Of a stretch of DNA of 64,000 nucleotides, positions 57,815 to 64,000 are shown piece after piece. The DNA is from BACL27 sp947488385 (GTDB taxonomy: Bacteria; Actinomycetota; Acidimicrobiia; Acidimicrobiales; Ilumatobacteraceae), in NCBI GenBank assembly GCA_964203655.1, contig CAXNMJ010000002.1:124001-188000 (forward strand), given 5' to 3'. A program made the position numbers and the translations under genes. The notes below the pieces were generated by a model. That model saw nothing but the letters and a program-made list of their open reading frames with translations, searched no databases and was not told the DNA's origin. Position 1 is the first letter of the stretch. Each line of letters starts with the position of its first letter.

Positions 57815-59179
57815 ATGAATTCAGACGTGACAGTTCTTGGGACGCAAGTTTCACTTTTATGGGTGGTGATTGGCGCGTCTTTGGTGGTTTTTATGCAGGC
57901 TGGTTTTGCGTTGCTTGAAACCGGATTCTGTCGTGCCAAACACGCGGCTCACGTTGTAAGCACAAACTTTGCAATTTTCGGCTTGGGTTTCGTGGCGTTT
58001 TTCTTTGTGGGTTTCCCGTTGGCTTTTGGCGGTTTCACTTATTCAGCATTGGGCTTAGATAATCCGGTCGGTCAAGCACTAATCGGATCGGGCAACTGGG
58101 TTTTTGCGTGGGGTGGTGGCTGGGCATTGTCTGGCCCGAATGTGACGCCAGCACTGCTGGGTTTCTTTTTGTATATGGCTGCATTTATGGACACAACCGC
58201 GACGATTCCAACTGGTTCGATGGCTGAGCGTTGGAGATGGAACAGTTTTATTGGTTGGGGACTTTTCTGTGGCGCGTTTTATTATCCAGTAATCGCGGCA
58301 TGGACCTGGGGCGGCGGATGGTTGTCGAAAACTTGGGCGACGATGTCGCTTGGTGCTGGTTACGTCGACTTCGCTGGTTCTGGAGTTGTGCACTTGGTGG
58401 GTGGCGTGGCTGCTTTGACCGGGGCGATGGTGCTTGGGCCGCGCATCGGAAAGTATTCGCCTGAAGGAAAGTCGTTGCCAATGCCTGGCCACCATTTACC
58501 AATGGCGATGCTCGGAACTTTTATTCTGTTATTCGGCTGGTTCGGATTCAACGCAGCGTCAACACTTTCGGCAACCGATGTGCAATTCGCAACGGTGGCG
58601 GCCAATACGGCAATCTCGGGCGCATTTGGCGCGGTCGCTTCGATGTTTTGGATTACGCGACGCACGGGCAAACCAAATCCGGGAATGATGATCAATGGAA
58701 TGTTGGCTGGTCTTGTGGCGATTACAGCGGCGTGCGCGTTTGTTTCGCCGTGGGCTGCGGCATTGATTGGTTCATTGGCGGCAGTTCTTGTAATTGAATC
58801 GACCATCTTCATCGAAGAACGTTTGCGAATTGATGACCCTTGTGGTGTGATCAGCGTGCACGGTGTTTGTGGAATGTTCGGCGTGCTAGCTGTTGGTATT
58901 TTTGCAAACGGTTCTTACGGCGCAGGTTGGAACGGTTCAGAGTCAACAGGTGTTGCTGGCATCATCAAAGGCGATTGGGGACAATTAGGAGCGCAGGCTC
59001 TTGGTGCCGTGACGATCTTGGTTGTTAATTTCACTTTGTCATACGGTTTCTTTTCACTTCAGAATCGTTTTACAAAGGGCGGTATTCGTCCGACTGCGGC
59101 TGATGAAATTGCAGGTCTTGACAGCGAAATGGGTGTGTCGGCCTACACCGAATTTGAACTAGTACGTCACAAAGACTGA
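57815..59179 (+). CDS. amt: ammonium transporter
   Basis: A 454-residue membrane channel of the Amt/Rh family. Typical segments are MQAGFALLETGFCRAKHAAHV, DFAGSGVVHLVGGVAALTGA with a pore His, FGWFGFNAAST, and GVHGVCGMFGVLAVGIFA-like sequence near the end with the second pore His. Eleven hydrophobic helices expected. TGAGGAG ribosome-binding site. glnK is not adjacent, which is unusual for amt. Confidence 0.93.
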   Translation: MNSDVTVLGTQVSLLWVVIGASLVVFMQAGFALLETGFCRAKHAAHVVSTNFAIFGLGFVAFFFVGFPLAFGGFTYSALGLDNPVGQALIGSGNWVFAWGGGWALSGPNVTPALLGFFLYMAAFMDTTATIPTGSMAERWRWNSFIGWGLFCGAFYYPVIAAWTWGGGWLSKTWATMSLGAGYVDFAGSGVVHLVGGVAALTGAMVLGPRIGKYSPEGKSLPMPGHHLPMAMLGTFILLFGWFGFNAASTLSATDVQFATVAANTAISGAFGAVASMFWITRRTGKPNPGMMINGMLAGLVAITAACAFVSPWAAALIGSLAAVLVIESTIFIEERLRIDDPCGVISVHGVCGMFGVLAVGIFANGSYGAGWNGSESTGVAGIIKGDWGQLGAQALGAVTILVVNFTLSYGFFSLQNRFTKGGIRPTAADEIAGLDSEMGVSAYTEFELVRHKD

Positions 59180-59184
59180 AGTTG

Positions 59185-59214
59185 CTTGGCTGCGCGCGAA
59201 AGCGTGCAGCCAAG
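59185..59214. terminator. strong GAAA-loop hairpin between amt and FAH gene
   Basis: CTTGGCTGCGCGC, loop GAAA, GCGTGCAGCCAAG: a 13-bp stem with one G-U pair. It sits between convergent genes and probably serves as a shared terminator, although neither side has a long T-tract. Confidence 0.6.
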
Positions 59215-59217
59215 TTG

Positions 59218-60075
59218 CTATTTGCAGATGTTGATTAAAGCGCCGAGGTCTTGAATCGTTGTTTCAACGATGTCGCCTGAGCGAAGAAATCTTTGCGGTG
59301 TGCGTCCAGCGCCGACGCCAGATGGCGTGCCGGTATAGATGACATCACCCGCATAAAGTTCGCAGATGCCCGACAAATAAGAAACAATGTCTGGAACTTC
59401 GAAGATCATGTCATCGGTTTGAGTGTTCTGCATGACTTCACCCGATACGCGGCAGGTCATTTTAAGATTGGCGCGGGTTGAAAGCGTCGCTGCGTCGGTT
59501 ATCCACGGACCGATTGCAGTGAAGCCTGCGCGGCTCTTGCCAAGGCTGAATTGCGGAGGAGTGTTGGCATATTGCAATTCACGATCAGAGAAATCTTGCC
59601 CAACACAAAGACCAGCGACGTGGCTCCAAGCATCGGCAACAGAGATGTTGCGACCTGGCTTGGCAATGACGGCAACAAGTTCTGCTTCGTAGTCGCATTT
59701 CTCGCCGGTCAGATTGATCTGACCAAATGGAGAATTAAGCGAGCTTGGAAACTTGGTAAACACGAGCGGTTCTTTTGGCAGACCGTGATTCATCTCGGCA
59801 GCGTGGGCTTTGTAGTTGATGCCGATTGCAAATATTTGTCGTGGTCGTGGCACGGGGCAGTCAAGTTTGTTGGAGTCGAGAGTGACAAAATCAGTTGCTT
59901 TGGCCAACGCGAGCGACGCGGCAAGACTGCAGACCTCAGACCAAAGTTCGATGCACGCCATCGGCTCGCTAGGCAGTTTGCCGCCAGAAAATTTCTCGAT
60001 ATCGATGTATTTGTCCAAAGAGTCTGCGACAAGAATTGCGCGACCGTCGACGCAACCAAAACGTGCTGAAACCAT
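59218..60075 (-). CDS. fumarylacetoacetate hydrolase family protein
   Basis: A 285-residue FAH-fold enzyme. AIGINYKAHAAEM, the metal-ligand segment CDYEAELVAVIAKPGR, GLCVGQDFSDRELQY, and the C-terminal VIYTGTPSGVGAGRTPQRFLRSGD are diagnostic. Such enzymes hydrolyse C-C bonds or decarboxylate/tautomerise 2-oxo acids in aromatic and sugar-acid pathways. The neighbouring genes do not reveal the substrate. Confidence 0.85.
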   Translation of the reverse strand: MVSARFGCVDGRAILVADSLDKYIDIEKFSGGKLPSEPMACIELWSEVCSLAASLALAKATDFVTLDSNKLDCPVPRPRQIFAIGINYKAHAAEMNHGLPKEPLVFTKFPSSLNSPFGQINLTGEKCDYEAELVAVIAKPGRNISVADAWSHVAGLCVGQDFSDRELQYANTPPQFSLGKSRAGFTAIGPWITDAATLSTRANLKMTCRVSGEVMQNTQTDDMIFEVPDIVSYLSGICELYAGDVIYTGTPSGVGAGRTPQRFLRSGDIVETTIQDLGALINICK

Positions 60076-60081
60076 TATTTT

Positions 60082-60717
60082 TTAGACTCGGTTACGAGCA
60101 ATACGTCGCTGAAGATCGGCTTGACGTTTTGTTTCGCGCTCTTTTTCTTGGCGCTCGCGGCGAAGTCGACGCTTTTCGAGATCTTCTTTTGAATCTTTTT
60201 TAGCCGGAGCCAACGTTGGCGCAATTTGAGTTGTGCCAGTTTTTGGGATCATGAATCTCTCGTCTGTAGCCACAAGCTGTTTGAAGCCATTCAAACTTGC
60301 TGAGTATTGAATTGCCATTAAGCGAGTGGCATCAAGACCGAATTTTTCGATTGCCCCAGGGAGCGTCGTTTTTAAGTGCTCGACATTTGGGTCATCTGCG
60401 GCACTGCCGAGTTCTTCGATGCAATGTTCGGTGCATGGCTCGCTGAGCAAGACCCCGACGTTGATAAACGACTTACGAGAGTTGAAGCCCGCACGAATTT
60501 TCGCGCCGAGACCTTCTTTGGTGCTAAGTGCGCCGGCCGGTAGGCCAGCGACTTTCGCAAATGGATCGCGCAATTTTTCGGGAAGCGCGCTGGCCATTGC
60601 GGCTAGCGAATCATCGGAGATTGTTGCTAAGACAGCCGCATAGCGACGGTCAATAAGGATCTGTTCTTTTGATGTTGACACGCCCCGAACTATATCGGGG
60701 GCGAACGCATACATCAC
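60082..60717 (-). CDS. hypothetical protein with a basic C-terminal coiled coil
   Basis: A 211-residue soluble protein not recognised. The first 150 residues are mixed alpha with a Cys/His pair (EPCTEHCIEEL). The tail from about residue 170 is a highly charged Lys/Arg/Glu helix (KKDSKEDLEKRRLRRERQ), likely coiled coil or nucleic-acid binding. Six bases before the FAH gene, so co-transcribed with it. No function is proposed. Confidence 0.6.
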   Translation of the reverse strand: MMYAFAPDIVRGVSTSKEQILIDRRYAAVLATISDDSLAAMASALPEKLRDPFAKVAGLPAGALSTKEGLGAKIRAGFNSRKSFINVGVLLSEPCTEHCIEELGSAADDPNVEHLKTTLPGAIEKFGLDATRLMAIQYSASLNGFKQLVATDERFMIPKTGTTQIAPTLAPAKKDSKEDLEKRRLRRERQEKERETKRQADLQRRIARNRV

Positions 60718-60754
60718 CTGTTTCTGGTGATCAACCTAACTATTGAGACGAAAC

Positions 60755-60780
60755 ACACCCAACAAAAAGTTGTTGAGTGT
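60755..60780. terminator. hairpin after the cold-shock gene
   Basis: ACACCCAACAA, loop AAAG, TTGTTGAGTGT: an 11-bp stem with one G-U wobble on one strand. It lies downstream of csp on the minus strand and upstream of the hypothetical gene; weak T content makes termination uncertain. Confidence 0.45.
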
Positions 60781-60802
60781 GAGCTGCGCTTAAGCGCGAG
60801 GC

Positions 60803-61006
60803 TCAGATAGCGCGGACGTTGTTGGCTTCGGTGCCCTTGCGACCTTGGCCGAGTTCAAACTCGACTTCTTGGCCTGCAACAAGGGTGCGACGCCCGGTGC
60901 CTTCAATGTTTGAGAAGTGAACGAAAATATCTGGTTCTCCATCAGAGCGCGAGATAAATCCGTAACCCTTTTCGTCATTGAAAAATTTCACGGTACCGGT
61001 TGGCAT
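60803..61006 (-). CDS. cspA: cold-shock protein
   Basis: A 67-residue OB-fold RNA chaperone. RNP1 is KGYGFISR and RNP2 is DIFVHFS; the start GTVKFFNDEKGYG is typical. ATG 61006 (MPTGTVKFF) is used in place of a longer frame from 61081, since the added residues lack homology and an AAGAAG site precedes it. It binds single-stranded RNA to keep it unfolded. A long 5' leader would be expected for such a gene. Confidence 0.93.
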   Translation of the reverse strand: MPTGTVKFFNDEKGYGFISRSDGEPDIFVHFSNIEGTGRRTLVAGQEVEFELGQGRKGTEANNVRAI

Positions 61007-61165
61007 AGCTTGTACTTCTTTCTTGTTATTTTGTAATGCACTTCCATGATCGAAAGTGCTTCCTAAAGGGTAGCAAGGCATAGGGTCGATTCCTAAGTTT
61101 CTTCAACTTAATTGCATGACTTTGCGTGCAGACTTTTCGACGGCAATCCCGTATCCAGTGTGGAT

Positions 61166-62002
61166 TTAAGAAGTAACGAGGGCTTGAAATTCACGGATAC
61201 GCATTTGATGCGATGAAGATGTGGTTACGTCAGGCATGACACCAGAGACGCCCTGATTGGTTCGCCAGGTAATGCGCCAGACGATTGACGTGCTGGCGGC
61301 GAATAATCCGTTTGGTTTGATTGCCGATGAGTGTCGATACGTATACATGCATGGTGATGGAACATTGTCGCCAATCATTGAGTTCCATTTGAGGCCTGGA
61401 CCGGTACAAGTTTTTTTGCCACTACCAAAAACTCCGTCGCCTGGATCAAAAATCAATTTGTATGGCGTTGCTGTTGTAGTCACGACAATTGGGCCGATCG
61501 GTGATGGCACCCATGCGGTAACCGACTTTGGCTGCCAAACAAATGGGCTGACCCAAAACCAAGTACCGATGTTGATCAGGCCTTGTCGAGCGGGCGGAGC
61601 AAATTCTCCGAATGGTGCGGGAATCAAATCGTAAGCAATGCTCGCAGCGCTGCGCGCAATCGTCTCTGGACCCACGGTTGCTATCCAGTGGTACGAAGTG
61701 TTTTGGTCGCGACATTTTCTGTCATAGAGACGAAATGAAATTGAGTCGATTGTTTTTTCAACCTCGTTGCCAAAAGTTTGACCACGACCTGAGTCGCGGA
61801 CTGCTGACTCGACCCAATCGCAGTCTTCGGATTCACCAGTTGTTTCATTGTCGCCGATCATGATGCCAGCGATGATTGTTCGATCTACGACAGTGCCGAA
61901 GATATCGCGAACTTGATTTGAGTTGTCATTAGAAGCGATGGCGCCTTTGCTTAATACGCAATTCAGAAAAACGGTTGCAAGCAAGACTCGAGTGAACTTC
62001 AT
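61166..62002 (-). CDS. secreted protein of unknown function (actinobacterial type)
   Basis: About 278 residues. Signal peptide MKFTRVLLATVFLNCVLSKGAIAS starts at ATG 62002; a longer frame from 62140 overlaps the upstream gene. The mature part has a Trp-rich segment TWFWVSPFVWQP, then a beta-rich segment FDPGDGVFGSGKKTC...SPCMYTYRHSS, resembling PKD-like exported proteins widespread in actinobacteria, and ends IREFQALVTS. The two Cys in that segment may form a disulfide. It follows the lipoprotein gene by one base (TGAAATG). Confidence 0.7.
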   Translation of the reverse strand: MKFTRVLLATVFLNCVLSKGAIASNDNSNQVRDIFGTVVDRTIIAGIMIGDNETTGESEDCDWVESAVRDSGRGQTFGNEVEKTIDSISFRLYDRKCRDQNTSYHWIATVGPETIARSAASIAYDLIPAPFGEFAPPARQGLINIGTWFWVSPFVWQPKSVTAWVPSPIGPIVVTTTATPYKLIFDPGDGVFGSGKKTCTGPGLKWNSMIGDNVPSPCMYTYRHSSAIKPNGLFAASTSIVWRITWRTNQGVSGVMPDVTTSSSHQMRIREFQALVTS

Positions 62003-62003
62003 T

Positions 62004-62654
62004 TCAGCTCTCACAGATATTGACGTTGTAAAGCTTTTTATGAGTTTGGAAGTCAACCCATGACCAGCGATTGTCTTGCCATGAAAACTGCCAGGATGCC
62101 AGCGAGGATGAAACTTTGTCGTCAAAAATAAAGCCGTCAAGAAACAAAATTACTGTGTCGTAAACACAGCCGCTGACTGTTGCAGTCATTGTTGTTGGGT
62201 CGTTAGAAATTGAATTAACAAAATATTTACGCTCACCACGACCTGGCTGTGAGTAAATGTTGTTCTTGCCGTAACCGGCAATTATTTGTGAAAAATTGTC
62301 GCCAAATGGTGTGCTCGGAATTATGAATTCGTCAAAAGCGCACTGCTTGGGCTTGTGGAAACAGTTTTTGTGCCAATCAATAAATTCATCAAATCGTGTA
62401 GCCACAGAGTCGAACGGATTTACGCTCTGGTCAACGGCGCTACTTGGCGAGATCAACTCGATTTGATCTGCAATCGAACTATTTAGCGGACGGACCAACT
62501 CTTCGCGTAGCCCCGCTGGTGTGGCGTCGACTGACCTTGATGATGCCCCGCAACCACCGATAACGAAGCAACACAGAACAAATATGTTTTGCATAGATTT
62601 TCTTAGGGCGTGAATTTTTGTTCGCATATTTTTGACTGTGACAAGAACCTTCAT
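62004..62654 (-). CDS. predicted lipoprotein of unknown function
   Basis: Up to 216 residues. A lipobox VIGGCGA follows a hydrophobic helix (IFVLCCFVIGG), so it is probably a substrate of Lgt. The start may be ATG 62627 (MRTKIHALRKS) rather than 62654. The mature part is Asp/Ser/Phe-rich and ends ...KLYNVNICES. Translationally linked with the secreted protein downstream; the pair probably acts together at the cell surface, but there is no clue to function. Confidence 0.65.
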   Translation of the reverse strand: MKVLVTVKNMRTKIHALRKSMQNIFVLCCFVIGGCGASSRSVDATPAGLREELVRPLNSSIADQIELISPSSAVDQSVNPFDSVATRFDEFIDWHKNCFHKPKQCAFDEFIIPSTPFGDNFSQIIAGYGKNNIYSQPGRGERKYFVNSISNDPTTMTATVSGCVYDTVILFLDGFIFDDKVSSSLASWQFSWQDNRWSWVDFQTHKKLYNVNICES

Positions 62655-62759
62655 CTAGGCAGTGTCTCGTGATGTGTGCAGCAGGGTGAAACTGTGCCGA
62701 GAATTACAAGATTGTCGGTAGAGTTGGAAAACCCCATTTTTTAGGATCTGCGAGATTTA

Positions 62760-64000
62760 ATGACCCAACAGCACCCCGAACTTGCCGAAGAACAGCAGTT
62801 CATCGACCATGCCTATGAGTGTCTCGAGCAGACACGTCAGGACGCCTGGCGAATCCGCGAAATGAACGAGGCATCAACGGGCGGAACCTTTCAAGCTCGG
62901 TATGAACGCAACGCATTTGACGAAGTTTTAGTTGGTCGTTTGACGCAACTCGATTTGGGAGATTCGGCACTTGTATTCGGACGTATTGATCGGCTCACAG
63001 AATCTCCCGAAATTTTCGAAAGTTTTCATATTGGGCGTGTTGCCGTCGCTGATTCGAATCGTGAACCAGTTGTTGTTGACTGGCGTGCGCCAGTTGCCGA
63101 ACCGTTTTATCGCGCGACTGGTCGTGAGTCGATGGGTTTAGCGCGTCGTCGTCACTTCGCGGTTCAAGGTCAACAACTTCTCGGCATCGAAGACGAACTG
63201 TTTGGTGCTGGTCATCTCGGTGTGGGGCACGACGAAGGTCTTGATGGCGCACCAGTTTCAAGTGCGCCAACTCTGCGCGGATACAGCACGCTGTTGAGCG
63301 TCTTGTCTCGCGGGCGAACGGGACAACTCGGCGACATTGTGGCGACGATTCAAGCCGAGCAAGATGAAATCATTCGCTCAGCGCAACAAGGTGTGTTGGT
63401 TGTTGAAGGTGGGCCGGGCACGGGCAAAACAGTTGTCGCGTTGCATCGTGCGGCGTACTTGCTCTACACATTTAGATTTCCGCTTGAAGATCAAGGCGTT
63501 CTGGTGATTGGTCCGAACCGTGTGTTCTTGCGTTACATCGAAAGAGTTTTGCCATCGCTTGGCGAGGCAGGTGTCGAACAGTTTGTATTGGCAGATTTGG
63601 TGCGTGGCCACAGTTATTCGATCAAAGACGCCGAGTCGGTTGCCCGTATCAAAGGTGATCTGCGAATGGCAAAAATTGTCGTCAATGCCGTCGGCGATCG
63701 TCAGCGGGCGTTGCGCAAAGACGTAGAAATTGGTTTTGGTGCCGGATATTTGCGCTTGACGAGCAGCGAATCGGCAACAATCGTGCGTGAAGCCCGTCGA
63801 CGTTTTCGTCGACACAACGCCGCACATCACTGGGTTGAAACTGAAATCGTTACGGCGATGATTGCATCAAGCCACAACCAAGAACTTGACCTTGAAGCAA
63901 CACGAGACTCGTTGCGCGACTTGAAAGAGTTTCAAGCAGTAGTCAACTACATGTGGCCAGTATTGACCCCAGCAGAGTTGTTGCACGATCTGTATTCATC
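62760..64000 (+). CDS. HelD/HelR-like superfamily 1 helicase, 3' partial
   Basis: The frame runs open from ATG 62760 to the window end, so at least 413 residues are present and the C-terminal helicase part is missing. The N-terminal helical arm (HPELAEEQQFIDHAYECLEQ) is followed by VVVDWRAPVAEPFYRAT, a HelD-specific segment, and Walker A GGPGTGKTVVALHRAAYLLY near 63410-63465. HelD proteins remove stalled RNA polymerase, and actinobacterial HelR contributes to rifampicin tolerance. The family is clear; the subtype is not. Confidence 0.88.
   Translation, partial: MTQQHPELAEEQQFIDHAYECLEQTRQDAWRIREMNEASTGGTFQARYERNAFDEVLVGRLTQLDLGDSALVFGRIDRLTESPEIFESFHIGRVAVADSNREPVVVDWRAPVAEPFYRATGRESMGLARRRHFAVQGQQLLGIEDELFGAGHLGVGHDEGLDGAPVSSAPTLRGYSTLLSVLSRGRTGQLGDIVATIQAEQDEIIRSAQQGVLVVEGGPGTGKTVVALHRAAYLLYTFRFPLEDQGVLVIGPNRVFLRYIERVLPSLGEAGVEQFVLADLVRGHSYSIKDAESVARIKGDLRMAKIVVNAVGDRQRALRKDVEIGFGAGYLRLTSSESATIVREARRRFRRHNAAHHWVETEIVTAMIASSHNQELDLEATRDSLRDLKEFQAVVNYMWPVLTPAELLHDLYS

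Noticed and set aside
1..64000. tRNA or rRNA genes, insertion sequences, integrases or phage genes
   Set aside because: No cloverleaf with GGTTCGA-type T-arm, rRNA core or transposase/integrase motif was recognised, though a covariance-model scan could not be run.

Overview
The window looks like a chromosomal segment of a planktonic actinobacterium, most likely an Acidimicrobiia (Ilumatobacter-like) relative. Supporting points are moderate G+C (about half, judged by eye), heavy use of TTG for Leu, actinobacterial families (maleylpyruvate-isomerase/DinB-fold protein, PAC2, LLM-class F420-type oxidoreductase, HelD-like helicase, DUF5522), an IdeR/DtxR-like operator, and lipoprotein genes lgt and lnt together. 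The taxon is inferred from gene content, not from a marker search. No rRNA, tRNA, transposase, phage gene or CRISPR array was seen.

Layout. 1-4.9 kb: surface-glycan genes (a broken LIC12162-type transferase, two methyltransferases, a GT4 glycosyltransferase, an alpha/alpha-barrel protein). 4.9-9 kb: galM, lnt and an M48 protease on the minus strand, with lgt divergent. 8.9-15 kb: galactoside use (galT, GH2 beta-galactosidase, GH36 alpha-galactosidase). 15-18.2 kb: gatCAB for Gln-tRNA/Asn-tRNA transamidation. 18.2-20.8 kb: iron permease behind an iron box, then ilvD. 20.8-24.7 kb: DUF1330 protein, haloalkane dehalogenase and a secreted RCC1-repeat protein. 24.7-28.3 kb: ilvBNC behind an apparent leader-peptide attenuator. 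28.3-34.2 kb: metY and the phosphate transporter pstCABS. 34.2-36.4 kb: PAC2 protein and an aspartate aminotransferase. 36.4-39.4 kb: cobalamin riboswitch and BtuFCD-like transporter. 40-44.6 kb: TPP riboswitch, thiamine pyrophosphokinase and a ThiBPQ-like transporter (minus strand). 44.7-46.6 kb: NfuA-like Fe-S protein and a degraded carbohydrate gene. 46.6-57.6 kb: a reductive-pyrimidine/hydantoin catabolic block (beta-ureidopropionase-like amidase, dihydropyrimidinase, methylmalonate-semialdehyde dehydrogenase, LLM oxidoreductase, four-gene NitT/TauT-type ABC transporter, class III aminotransferase). 57.8-64 kb: ammonium transporter, FAH-family hydrolase, cold-shock protein, two secreted proteins of unknown function and the 5' part of a HelD-like helicase.

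How the genes work together. The catabolic block forms a pathway from an imported cyclic ureide to carbamoyl-beta-alanine, beta-alanine, malonate semialdehyde and acetyl-CoA, releasing ammonia next to amt. The three branched-chain amino-acid loci (ilvD, ilvBNC and an aminotransferase) give most of Val/Ile synthesis. Three vitamin or nutrient transporters carry recognisable control elements.

Quality caution. About thirteen genes, including essential ones (gatB, lnt, pst genes), are split by frameshifts. Every one I could resolve is a single extra base (+1), most often an A. This points to insertion errors in the sequence rather than real gene decay. Frameshifted genes are therefore given as single spans with the likely position of the extra base.
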